Under the pieces are notes generated by a model. It was not told the DNA's origin. It searched no databases and saw nothing but the letters and a program-made list of their open reading frames with translations. Positions 14,188-20,989 of a stretch of DNA of 26,231 bases are shown here, one piece after another. Both the position numbers and the translations under genes were made by a program. This DNA comes from Actinomycetota bacterium (lineage in GTDB: Bacteria; Actinomycetota; Thermoleophilia; Gaiellales; Gaiellaceae). Position 1 is the first letter of the stretch; each line of letters opens with the position of its first letter. The stretch spans positions 1-26,231 of the forward strand of contig JAFAIV010000096.1 of assembly GCA_019236545.1 (NCBI GenBank). The letters are read 5' to 3'.

Positions 14188-15620
14188 AGCACCGCCTCGG
14201 CGACGTGCGCCCGCTCGACTGCCGGCCGCGTCCGCACCGTCAGCACCGCGACGACGGCCGCGCCGAAGGCGATGACCGCGCTCACGAGCAGCGCCGCGTG
14301 CAGGCCGTCGACGAACTGCTGCGCCCCCTGCGGGCTCCGCGCGGGCGCCGAGATGTAGGAAGCGAGGATCGCCCCCATCAGCGCGATGCCCAGCGACCCG
14401 CCCACCTGGCGGAAGCTGTTCAGGACGCCCGAGCCGACGCCGGCCTTGTCGACCGGCACCGCGCCCATCGCGGCCGACGTCATCGGCGACATCGTCATCG
14501 CCATCCCGACACCGCCGACGACCATCGCCGGCAGCAGCGTCCAGAAGTCCGAGTGGACGGTGATCCGCTGGTAGAGGAGCAGCGAGATGCCGAGCAGCGT
14601 CATCCCGGCGCCCATCAGCCAGCGCGAGCCGATCCGGTCGGAGAAGCGGCCCGCGATCGGCGCGATCAGGATGATCAGCACCGTCATCGGCAGGAACGTC
14701 GCACCGGCCTTTGTCGGCGAGAAGCCGAGGATGTTCTGGACGTAGAGCGAGACGAAGAAGAAGACGCCGAACATCGCGAGCGAGACGAGCATCGCGACGA
14801 CGTTGGCGCCGGCGAACGCGCCGATCCTGAAGAGGGACAGGTCGAGCATCGGCAGGCGCTGGTGGTGCTCGACCAGCACGAAGCCGACGAGCAGCGCCGC
14901 CGCCACCGCGAACAGGCCGAGGATCTCCGGCGACGTCCAGCCGTGCTTGTTGCCCTCGATCAGCGCGTAGGTGAGCGCCAGCAGGCCGAACCCGGAGGTG
15001 AGCAGGCCCGGGATGTCGATGCTCTGCTCGTGCGAGGTGTCGCGAGACTCGGTGATGACGAGCCGCGAGACGACGATGCCGAGGACGCCGACCGGGACGT
15101 TCACGTAGAAGATCCAGTTCCAGTTGATGTTGTCGACGATCAGGCCGCCGATCAGCGGGCCGATCGCGAGCGCGAGCGCCGAGACGCCGGCCCAGATGCC
15201 GATCGCCTGGCCGCGCTGCTTCGGCGGGAACGTCGCCGTGATGATCGAGAGCGTCGCGGGGTTCATCAGCGCCGCGCCGACGCCCTGCACCGCACGGGCG
15301 CCGATCAGGAAGCCGGCGCTCGGCGCGAGTCCGCAGGCGAGCGAGGACGCCGTGAAGACGACGAGGCCGACGATGAAGATCAGGCGGCGGCCGTAGAGGT
15401 CGGCCAGCTTGCCGCCGGTGATCATCACCGCGGCGAACGTGAGCGCGTAGGCGGTGACGATCCACTCGAGCGAGGAGATCGACATGTGCAGGTCGCGCTC
15501 GATCGACGGCAGCGCGACGTTCACCACCGTGTTGTCGAGCATGATCATGAACAGCCCGAACGCGACCGCGGCGAGCGTCCACCACTTCTTGTTCTCGGGC
15601 GCGAAGATGCGTGCCTTCAA
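14184..15620 (-). CDS. MFS drug efflux transporter, DHA2 (14-TM) family
   Basis: A 478-aa DHA2 exporter of the inner membrane. TM1 carries the family motif MIMLDNTVVNVALPSIERDL, motif A is GGKLADLYGRRLIF, and the TM4-TM5 region reads RAVQGVGAALMNPATLSII and then ALAIGPLIGGLIVDNINWNWIFYVNVP, which is the most conserved DHA2 block. The remaining helices fit 14 in total, ending near residue 465. The start is TTG 15620, with GGGAGAGAAC directly upstream as a good ribosome site. It is closer to the EmrB/LfrA type than the pump at 211-1680 and not a recent duplicate of it. The TetR gene follows in the same operon. The substrate is unknown. Confidence 0.93.
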   Translation of the reverse strand: MKARIFAPENKKWWTLAAVAFGLFMIMLDNTVVNVALPSIERDLHMSISSLEWIVTAYALTFAAVMITGGKLADLYGRRLIFIVGLVVFTASSLACGLAPSAGFLIGARAVQGVGAALMNPATLSIITATFPPKQRGQAIGIWAGVSALALAIGPLIGGLIVDNINWNWIFYVNVPVGVLGIVVSRLVITESRDTSHEQSIDIPGLLTSGFGLLALTYALIEGNKHGWTSPEILGLFAVAAALLVGFVLVEHHQRLPMLDLSLFRIGAFAGANVVAMLVSLAMFGVFFFVSLYVQNILGFSPTKAGATFLPMTVLIILIAPIAGRFSDRIGSRWLMGAGMTLLGISLLLYQRITVHSDFWTLLPAMVVGGVGMAMTMSPMTSAAMGAVPVDKAGVGSGVLNSFRQVGGSLGIALMGAILASYISAPARSPQGAQQFVDGLHAALLVSAVIAFGAAVVAVLTVRTRPAVERAHVAEAVL

Positions 15621-15636
15621 GTTCTCTCCCTAGGTC

Positions 15637-15667
15637 GTTAGTCACCACTAGGTTAGCGGGTGCTAAC
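15637..15667. promoter_or_regulatory. Tandem palindromic operator between MFS/TetR operon and SRPBCC gene
   Basis: GTTAGCGGGTGCTAAC (15652-15667) is a perfect 6-bp inverted repeat with a 4-bp centre. Next to it GTTAGT-CACC-ACTAGG (15637-15652) is a degenerate copy with the same spacing, 15 bp away. Placement between divergent genes and near the MFS start fits TetR binding and control in both directions. Confidence 0.65.
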
Positions 15668-15682
15668 AACGCTCCGCAAGGG

Positions 15683-15688
15683 TAGGTT
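15683..15688 (+). promoter_or_regulatory. -10 box for leaderless SRPBCC transcript
   Basis: TAGGTT followed by seven bases and a TTG in frame with the SRPBCC protein. This supports the TTG at 15696 over the GTG at 15660, which lies inside the operator. Confidence 0.4.
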
Positions 15689-15695
15689 CGTCACG

Positions 15696-16121
15696 TTGGC
15701 GACGGGCACGATCACGTTCGACGTCGACCAGCCGCCCGAGGTCGTCTTCGACTACATCGCGGACATCCGCAACGAGGCGTCGTGGCTGAAGGACATCCGC
15801 AGCGTCGAGAAGGTCGGCGACGGCCCGGTCGGCGAGGGGACGGTCTTCGAGACGGACTACCGCATGTTCGGCCGGATGCGCATCGTCCTGCACGACTGCC
15901 GGCGGCCGTCGCACCTCGTCTTCGACGGCGAAGGGCCGCGGATGTGGATGCACTTCGTGATGGACGTGGAACCGCGCGACGGCGGGTCGCGGGTGACGTT
16001 CGCGCTCGACATGCGGCCGCGCGGCGTCCTCCGGCCGCTCGGGCCGCTGCTCAAGGCCGGCCTGCCGCGCGAGCTCGCGAAGCGGCCCGAGCAGTTCCGG
16101 GCGGCGCTCGCCTCCGCCTGA
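15696..16121 (+). CDS. SRPBCC (START/polyketide cyclase-like) superfamily protein
   Basis: A 141-aa cytoplasmic protein, starting near GTITFDVDQPPEVVFDYIAD, which is the first strand and helix of the SRPBCC helix-grip fold. RNEASWLKDIRSVEKVGDGPVGEGTVF and VEPRDGGSRVTFALDMRPRG are the other family-type segments, and the last helix ends in LAKRPEQFRAAL. Such proteins bind hydrophobic ligands in a central cavity; many are annotated as polyketide cyclase or coenzyme Q-binding. TTG 15696 was chosen because of the -10 box 7 bases before it and the fold start; GTG 15660 would add 12 residues but lies within the TetR operator. Divergent from the efflux operon and possibly under the same regulator. 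The ligand is unknown. Confidence 0.85.
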   Translation: MATGTITFDVDQPPEVVFDYIADIRNEASWLKDIRSVEKVGDGPVGEGTVFETDYRMFGRMRIVLHDCRRPSHLVFDGEGPRMWMHFVMDVEPRDGGSRVTFALDMRPRGVLRPLGPLLKAGLPRELAKRPEQFRAALASA

Positions 16122-16141
16122 GGCGGCAGGTTTTCGACCGG

Positions 16142-16147
16142 TAGTCT
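16142..16147 (+). promoter_or_regulatory. nadE: -10 box for leaderless nadE transcript
   Basis: TAGTCT, six bases, then the ATG of nadE. No Shine-Dalgarno sequence is present. The mRNA is expected to begin at the start codon. Confidence 0.5.
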
Positions 16148-16153
16148 GAAACC

Positions 16154-17755
16154 ATGCGGCTCGCGCTCGCGCAGATCGACCCGGTCGTCGGCGACCTCGA
16201 CGGCAACCGGGCGCTGATCCTCGACCGGGTCGCGGAGGCGAAGCGCGCCGGCGCCGATCTCGTCGTCTTCCCGGAGCTCGCCGTCACCGGCTATCCGCCC
16301 GAGGACCTGCTGCTCCGGCCCGGGTTCGTGCGGGCGGCGCGGGAGTCGCTCGACGCGCTCGCGCGCGAGGTGACGGGGATCGTCGCCCTCGTCGGGGTGC
16401 CGGTCTTCGAGGATGAGCTCTTCAACGCGTGCGCGGTCTGCGAGGACGGCGCGGTGACCCGCTTCGCACTGAAGCGGCACCTCCCCAACTACGGCGTCTT
16501 CGACGAGAAGCGCTACTTCGTCTCGGGCGCCGAGGCGACGCTGATCGAGGTCGCGGGGATGAAGATCGGGGTCACGATCTGCGAGGACATGTGGATCTCC
16601 GGGCCACCGACCTCGGAGCTCGCCGCCGCCGGAGCCGAGCTCGTGGTGAACCTCTCCGCGTCGCCGTTCCACGTCGGCCGGGAGCGCGAGCGCGAGGAGA
16701 TCTTCGCGCGTCAGGCGCGGGAGAACGGCGTCCGCGTCGCGCTCTGCAACACGGTCGGCGGACAGGACGAGCTCGTCTTCGACGGCCATTCCCTCCTCCT
16801 CGACCGCGACGGGACGGTGCTCGCCCGGGCGCGCGGCTTCGAGGAGGAGCTGCTCGTCGTCGACCTCGACCGACTGGACGAGGCGACGGTCGCGCCGACG
16901 GAGGACGAGTTGGAGCAGATGCGGCGCGCGCTCGTGCTCGGGCTGCGCGACTACGTGCGCAAGAACGGCTTCCGCGAGATCGTCGTCGGCGTCTCCGGCG
17001 GGATCGACTCGGCCCTGACAGCGGCGCTCGCGGCCGACGCGCTCGGCCCGGAGCGCGTGCACTGCGTCTCGATGCCGTCGCGGTACTCGTCCGAGGGGAC
17101 GCGGAGCGATGCGCGCGCGCTCGCCGAGAGTCTCGGCTGCGACTTCCGCGAGCTCGCGATCGAGCCGGTCGTCGAGTCGTTCACGGCGACGCTCGCGGAG
17201 TCGTTCGCGGGTCGGGAGCCCGACCTGACCGAGGAGAACCTTCAGGCGCGGATCCGCGGGACGCTGCTGATGGCGCTATCGAACAAGTTCGGCTGGCTGC
17301 TCGTGGCGACCGGCAACAAGTCGGAGATGTCGGTCGGCTACGCGACGCTCTACGGGGACATGGCCGGCGGGTTCGCGCTCCTTAAGGACGTGTTCAAGAC
17401 GGACGTGTTCCGGCTGGCGCGGCACCTGAACGAGCGGGCCGGCCGCGAGCTGGTCCCGTGGACGACGATCGAGCGGGCGCCGAGCGCCGAGCTGCGCGCC
17501 AACCAGCTCGACCAGGACTCGCTGCCGCCGTACCCGGAGCTCGACCGGGTCCTCGAGGCGTACGTCGAGGAGGACCGCTCGCTGGAGGAGCTCTCGGCGG
17601 CGGACGGTTTCGACCCGGATGTCGTCGCGCGCGCCGTGGCGCTCGTCGACCGGGCGGAGTACAAGCGGCGGCAGGCGCCGCCCGGGGTGCGGCTGCGGCC
17701 CAAGGCGTTCGGCCGCGACCGGCGCACGCCGATCACGAACCGCTGGCGCGGCTAG
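16154..17755 (+). CDS. nadE: Glutamine-dependent NAD+ synthetase
   Basis: A 533-aa bifunctional enzyme making NAD+ from nicotinate adenine dinucleotide, ATP and glutamine. Residues 1-250 are a nitrilase-type glutaminase with catalytic triad Glu41 (VVFPELAVTGYPPEDLL), Lys107 (FALKRHLPNYGVFDEKRYF) and Cys143 (VTICEDMW). Residues 255-533 are the adenine-nucleotide-alpha-hydrolase synthetase: the P-loop SGGIDS is at 281-286, then MPSRYSSEGT, ATGNKSEMSVGYATLYGDMAGGFA and the C-terminal RRQAPPGVRLRPKAFGRDRRTPITN. All key residues are present. The length is shorter than the roughly 680-aa mycobacterial form and matches the shorter bacterial class. ATG 16154 is supported by the leaderless -10. Its TAG shares CTAG with the stop of the convergent glycosylase-Nudix gene. 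Confidence 0.96.
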   Translation: MRLALAQIDPVVGDLDGNRALILDRVAEAKRAGADLVVFPELAVTGYPPEDLLLRPGFVRAARESLDALAREVTGIVALVGVPVFEDELFNACAVCEDGAVTRFALKRHLPNYGVFDEKRYFVSGAEATLIEVAGMKIGVTICEDMWISGPPTSELAAAGAELVVNLSASPFHVGREREREEIFARQARENGVRVALCNTVGGQDELVFDGHSLLLDRDGTVLARARGFEEELLVVDLDRLDEATVAPTEDELEQMRRALVLGLRDYVRKNGFREIVVGVSGGIDSALTAALAADALGPERVHCVSMPSRYSSEGTRSDARALAESLGCDFRELAIEPVVESFTATLAESFAGREPDLTEENLQARIRGTLLMALSNKFGWLLVATGNKSEMSVGYATLYGDMAGGFALLKDVFKTDVFRLARHLNERAGRELVPWTTIERAPSAELRANQLDQDSLPPYPELDRVLEAYVEEDRSLEELSAADGFDPDVVARAVALVDRAEYKRRQAPPGVRLRPKAFGRDRRTPITNRWRG

Positions 17756-18762
17756 GGGCCGACCGCGACCGGCTCGGCGGGCGGCCCGTGGACGAGCAGG
17801 TCGCGGACGAGCGCCTGCAGGTCGCGCGGGCCGGTGAGGACGCCGTCGAGCTCGTCCACGGTGAACCAGCGCGCGTCGTGCGTGTCCTGCGCGGCCAGCT
17901 GGGCCTTCGTGAACGCGGGCGCTGCGTCGAACGCGTCGACGCGGATCAGGTAGATCCGCTCCTGCTGGCAGCCGTACTTGCGCGGGTTCACGAGGCGGTG
18001 CTCGCGCGTCCAGATGAGCGGGCCGAGCTCGGGCGCCTCGCGAAGGCCGACCTCCTCGTGCAGCTCTCGCGCGAGCGCGGCCGCGTCGTCCTCCCCGTCG
18101 TCGACGCCGCCGCCCGGGAGCGTCCACCAGGTTCCGAGCTCGTCCTGCGCCTGGGCGAGGAGGACGCGGTCGTCGCGGTCGAGGACGAGTGCGCGGACGG
18201 CGCGCCGCGGCGGGCGGTCGAACACGCGCGCGGCGAGCTCGAAGAACCACGCGGCCCGGTCGAACCACGGGACGGCGGCGTTGGCGGGCGAGGTCGACGG
18301 CAGGACGAAGAGGCGGGTCGCGCCGAGCGCGCGCTCCTGGACGCCGAGCTGGGCACGCTCGCCGAACGCGCCGCGGTACGCCTCCTTGCCGACGAACGCG
18401 AGCCACTCCGGCTTCAGCTCCGCGGCGATCCGCTCCAGCCGCGTGCCGTCGAAGTCGCCGCGGCGAAGGTCGCCTGAGCCCGGCGTCGTCCGGTAGGCGG
18501 CGTTCGTGATCCCGATCCCCTCCTTGAGCACCTCGAACTGCTCCTCGGGCGCGTATAGGCGCGTGGTCAGGTGCGACGTATGCAGGAGCCGCCAGAAGTC
18601 GTTGCGCGGGTTGGCGAAGTGCGCGCGAGCGGCGGCCGAGACGCGGCCCGGGTTGATGCCGACGAAGACGACACGCAGCCCCGGCGCGAGGACGTCCGGG
18701 ACGTCGCTCGGCGTCGTGTCCAGTCGGGCCATGTCCCTCGTTCGCGCCACAGTCTCCCCCAT
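17752..18762 (-). CDS. Mug/TDG-type mismatch-specific DNA glycosylase fused to Nudix hydrolase
   Basis: A fused protein of up to 336 aa. The N-terminal half (residues about 24-180) is a Mug-like uracil/thymine mismatch DNA glycosylase: LAPGLRVVFVGINPG has the catalytic Asn37, FANPRNDFWRLLHTS follows, and LPSTSPANA is the second active-site loop. The C-terminal half (about 186-330) is a Nudix hydrolase. Its box spans 218-240 with Gly218, Glu224, Arg232-Glu233 and Glu236-Glu237 all in place (G-x5-E-x7-RE-x2-EE). Mug cuts damaged bases from DNA; Nudix proteins often clean the nucleotide pool, so the fusion would join both. The reading frame is continuous. The start is uncertain: ATG 18762 lies inside a perfect palindrome, and ATG 18732 would give a 326-aa protein closer to Mug length. 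Confidence 0.9.
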   Translation of the reverse strand: MGETVARTRDMARLDTTPSDVPDVLAPGLRVVFVGINPGRVSAAARAHFANPRNDFWRLLHTSHLTTRLYAPEEQFEVLKEGIGITNAAYRTTPGSGDLRRGDFDGTRLERIAAELKPEWLAFVGKEAYRGAFGERAQLGVQERALGATRLFVLPSTSPANAAVPWFDRAAWFFELAARVFDRPPRRAVRALVLDRDDRVLLAQAQDELGTWWTLPGGGVDDGEDDAAALARELHEEVGLREAPELGPLIWTREHRLVNPRKYGCQQERIYLIRVDAFDAAPAFTKAQLAAQDTHDARWFTVDELDGVLTGPRDLQALVRDLLVHGPPAEPVAVGP

Positions 18763-18769
18763 GGGGGAG
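18754..18769. promoter_or_regulatory. Perfect 16-bp palindrome at the glycosylase-Nudix start
   Basis: CTCCCCCATGGGGGAG has the same outer arms as CTCCC-N5-GGGAG in the MerR promoter at 25553-25567. It could be an operator of a MerR-type regulator. If so, translation would start at 18732, downstream of it. Confidence 0.4.
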
Positions 18770-18844
18770 CGAGCGTCCCCTCTGGGAACGCTACGCGCCC
18801 GGGCGTGACGGGTGTGTGCCGACTGTCAGGCGAATGCGCGCCGG

Positions 18845-19042
18845 CTACGCGGCTTCCGCGTCCGGCTCGACCTCGCGCGCGTCCAGCCGCGCCTCGAGGC
18901 CGCGGCGCAGGTCCTCGCCGGTGACACGGAGCTCGTAGCGGGGGCGGCGCGGCTCGAGCTTGACCAGGGTCACCGTCGGATCCCAGCCGCCGTAGCACCG
19001 GGCCCAGACCTCCGCTTCCGTCAACGGTCGCAGGCGCCGCAC
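18845..19042 (-). CDS. Small 65-aa protein of unknown function
   Basis: A 65-aa charged, soluble protein beginning MRRLRPLTEAEVWARCYGG. It has a compact alpha-beta look: an N-terminal helix (TEAEVWARCYG), strands TVTLVKLEP and RYELRVTG, then a helix EDLRRGLEARLDA. No transmembrane segment or known domain is recognised. Coding is supported by the GTG start lying six bases after a TAGGCT -10 box, as for several certain genes here. It is on the same strand as the glycosylase-Nudix gene 82 bp downstream and divergent from the OsmC-like gene. A role tied to either is not shown. Confidence 0.6.
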   Translation of the reverse strand: MRRLRPLTEAEVWARCYGGWDPTVTLVKLEPRRPRYELRVTGEDLRRGLEARLDAREVEPDAEAA

Positions 19043-19048
19043 GACCGC

Positions 19049-19054
19049 AGCCTA
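19049..19054 (-). promoter_or_regulatory. -10 box for leaderless small-protein transcript
   Basis: TAGGCT on the minus strand, six bases, then the GTG of the 65-aa gene. No Shine-Dalgarno sequence precedes the GTG. Confidence 0.45.
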
Positions 19055-19095
19055 GGTCCTGGCTCGGACGGACCCCGATCTGCAAGCATCGGCAC

Positions 19096-19497
19096 ATGGC
19101 CGTGCGGGCGAAGGAGCTGCGGTACGCCATCGACCTGGCGGACTCGGGGACGCTCCGCACCGAGGACGGGACGCCGCTCGACCCGGACCCGGCCTGGTCG
19201 CCGGAGCACCTCCTGCTCGCGGCACTCGTCCGCTGCTCCCTGACCTCGCTCCGCTACCACGCGCGGCGCGCGCAGATCGAGGTGCGCGCGGCGCGCGGGT
19301 CGGCGCGCGCGCTCGTGACGAAGCGCGAGAGCGACGGCCGCTACGCGATGGTCGAGGGCGACCTCGACCTCGAGGTGGAGCTCGTGCCGTACCCGGGACC
19401 GGAGGAGCTCGAGGCGCTGCTGGTGAAGGCGGAGCGCGACTGCTTCGTCGGCGCGTCGCTCACCGTGAAGCCGGCGTACCGCTGGACGGTGACCTAG
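19096..19497 (+). CDS. OsmC/Ohr-family protein (thiol peroxidase-like)
   Basis: A 133-aa protein of the OsmC superfamily, whose members reduce organic hydroperoxides with two cysteines. The first family block is AWSPEHLLLAALVRCSLTSL with Cys47 on the central helix; the second is ERDCFVGASLTVKPAYRW with Cys116. The two Cys are in the expected places, and the N-terminal strand and ending RWTVT are typical. It is probably a dimer in the cytoplasm. Start ATG 19096, with a weak AAGCAT -10-like box six bases before it. The stop shares CTAG with clpS on the other strand. Whether it is a true peroxidase or a YhfA-like member is not clear. Confidence 0.82.
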   Translation: MAVRAKELRYAIDLADSGTLRTEDGTPLDPDPAWSPEHLLLAALVRCSLTSLRYHARRAQIEVRAARGSARALVTKRESDGRYAMVEGDLDLEVELVPYPGPEELEALLVKAERDCFVGASLTVKPAYRWTVT

Positions 19498-19787
19498 CCG
19501 GCCTCGAGCGGCGCCATCGTCAGCCCGTAGCGGCGCAACTCCTGCCAGTACATCTCCGCCTGCTCCTTGTGGCCGCTCCACACGACGGCGAGGCCGACGT
19601 TGTGGATCCGGTTCGCGAACGCCATGCCGCGGTCGTACGAGACGCTCGGGAGGACGCTCGAGAGCGCGAACGCGACGCCTTGGAACGTGTTGTGGTCGTC
19701 GTTGAGGACGATCACATTCCACGGCCTGCCGAGGCCCGTGCCCTCGCCGCGGTCGATCCGTTCGCGTGGCGGCGCGTCGGTCGTCAC
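19494..19787 (-). CDS. clpS: ATP-dependent Clp protease adaptor ClpS
   Basis: A 97-aa adaptor that delivers N-end-rule substrates to ClpAP/ClpCP. The core is WNVIVLNDDHNTFQGVAFAL, with the conserved NDD(H/Y)NT gate, and then FANRIHNVGLAVVWSGHKEQAEMYWQELRRYGL with the His of the hydrophobic pocket (the MxxVHxxG helix appears as ANRIHNVG). The flexible N-terminus (about 25 residues) is Pro, Arg and Gly-rich. Length is typical. The GTG at 19787 lies six bases after a TACCAT -10; longer upstream starts would enter the divergent aminotransferase gene. The C-terminus has MAPLE, matching the adaptor family. Confidence 0.92.
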   Translation of the reverse strand: MTTDAPPRERIDRGEGTGLGRPWNVIVLNDDHNTFQGVAFALSSVLPSVSYDRGMAFANRIHNVGLAVVWSGHKEQAEMYWQELRRYGLTMAPLEAG

Positions 19788-19793
19788 TTTCGC

Positions 19794-19799
19794 ATGGTA
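19794..19799 (-). promoter_or_regulatory. clpS: -10 box for leaderless clpS transcript
   Basis: TACCAT on the minus strand, six bases, then the GTG of clpS. It stands back to back with the -10 of the divergent aminotransferase gene inside a 31-bp gap. Confidence 0.5.
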
Positions 19800-19805
19800 G
19801 TGCGG

Positions 19806-19811
19806 TACCGT
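19806..19811 (+). promoter_or_regulatory. -10 box for leaderless aminotransferase transcript
   Basis: TACCGT, seven bases, then the ATG at 19819. No Shine-Dalgarno sequence lies before the ATG. Confidence 0.45.
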
Positions 19812-19818
19812 CGCCGCG

Positions 19819-20964
19819 ATGACCACCATGGCCTTCGACGTCGACGCGGTGCGGGCGCGCTTCCCTGCCCTCGCCTCCGGTGTCGCGTACCTCGACGGGC
19901 CGGGCGGGACGCAGGTGCCGGAGTCCGTGATCGACGCCGTCGCCGGGTATCTGCGGGACTCGAATGCCAACCTCGGCGGTGCGTTCGCGGCGAGCGCGCG
20001 CAGCGAGGAGCTCGTCGATGCGGCGCACGCGACGGCGGCGCGGTTCCTCGGCTGCGGCGCCGAGGAGGTGCTCTTCGGCCCGAACATGACGACGCTGAAC
20101 TTCGCGCTCTCCCGCACCGTCGGGCGCGAGCTGCGCGTCGGGCACGAGATCGTCGTCACGCGCCTCGACCACGACGCGAACGTGGCGCCATGGCTCGAGC
20201 TCGCGCACGACCTCGACCTGAAGGTGTCGTTCGTCGAGCTGAACGACGACACCACACTCGACCTCGACGACCTCGAGCGGAAGCTGAGCCCGCTGACGCG
20301 CGTCGTCGCGTTCCCGCTCGCGTCGAACGGCGTCGGGACGACGACCGACGCGGCGCGCATCGCGGAGCTCGCCCACTCGGTCGGCGCGCTGGCCTGGGCG
20401 GACGCCGTCCACTACGCGCCGCACGGGCCGATCGACGTCGGCGCCCTCGATGTCGACGTCCTGGTCTGCTCGCCGTACAAGTTCTTCGGGCCGCACCTCG
20501 GGCTGGCGTTCCTCCGCGACGAGCTGCTCGAGACGTGGCGGCCGTACAAGGTGCGGCCGGCCTCGGGCTGGGAGACGGGCACGCTGCCGCACGAGCTGCT
20601 GGCCGGCTTCGTCGCCGCCGTCGATCACCTCGACGAGGTCGGCTGGGAGGGGATCCAGGCGCACGAGCGCGCCCTCGGCGAGCGCTTCCTCGCCGGGCTG
20701 CCGCCGGGCGTGACGCTCTACGGCCTGCCGACGATGGACGGCCGCACGCCGACCTTCGCCTTCAACGTCGCGCGCCGCTCGCCGCGCGAGGTCGCCGAGC
20801 GGCTCGCCGAGCGGGAGATCGCGGTCTGGAACGGCGACTACTACGCCGTCGAGCTGATGCGGAAGCTCGGCCTGCAGCCCGGGGGCGCCGTCCGCGCCGG
20901 CTTCGTCCACTACAACACGACGGACGAGGTCGACCGGCTGCTCACCGTCCTCGGCGAGCTGTGA
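19819..20964 (+). CDS. Class V PLP-dependent aminotransferase (cysteine desulfurase-like, VC1184-type)
   Basis: A 381-aa fold-type I PLP enzyme. YLDGPGGTQVPESVIDAV is the family's N-terminal phosphate and substrate region, FGPNMTTLNFALSRT binds the cofactor ring, Asp195 lies in WADAVHYAPHGPIDV, and the Schiff-base Lys221 is in VCSPYKFFGPH. The usual catalytic Cys loop of cysteine desulfurases (HHC type) is not seen; the equivalent C-terminal segment is VRAGFVHYNTTDEVDRLL. A true desulfurase role is therefore unlikely, and an isopenicillin-epimerase-like or other aminoacyl function is possible. Start ATG 19819 is supported by a leaderless -10. The epimerase and DUF3052 genes follow closely, probably in one transcript. 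Confidence 0.9.
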   Translation: MTTMAFDVDAVRARFPALASGVAYLDGPGGTQVPESVIDAVAGYLRDSNANLGGAFAASARSEELVDAAHATAARFLGCGAEEVLFGPNMTTLNFALSRTVGRELRVGHEIVVTRLDHDANVAPWLELAHDLDLKVSFVELNDDTTLDLDDLERKLSPLTRVVAFPLASNGVGTTTDAARIAELAHSVGALAWADAVHYAPHGPIDVGALDVDVLVCSPYKFFGPHLGLAFLRDELLETWRPYKVRPASGWETGTLPHELLAGFVAAVDHLDEVGWEGIQAHERALGERFLAGLPPGVTLYGLPTMDGRTPTFAFNVARRSPREVAERLAEREIAVWNGDYYAVELMRKLGLQPGGAVRAGFVHYNTTDEVDRLLTVLGEL

Positions 20965-20989
20965 GCCACGTCGTCGAGCGCTACGCCGG

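Noticed and set aside
14188..15669. Extension of the TetR frame upstream through the MFS gene
   Set aside because: It reads the MFS gene out of frame. The TetR HTH starts right after the GTG at 14187.
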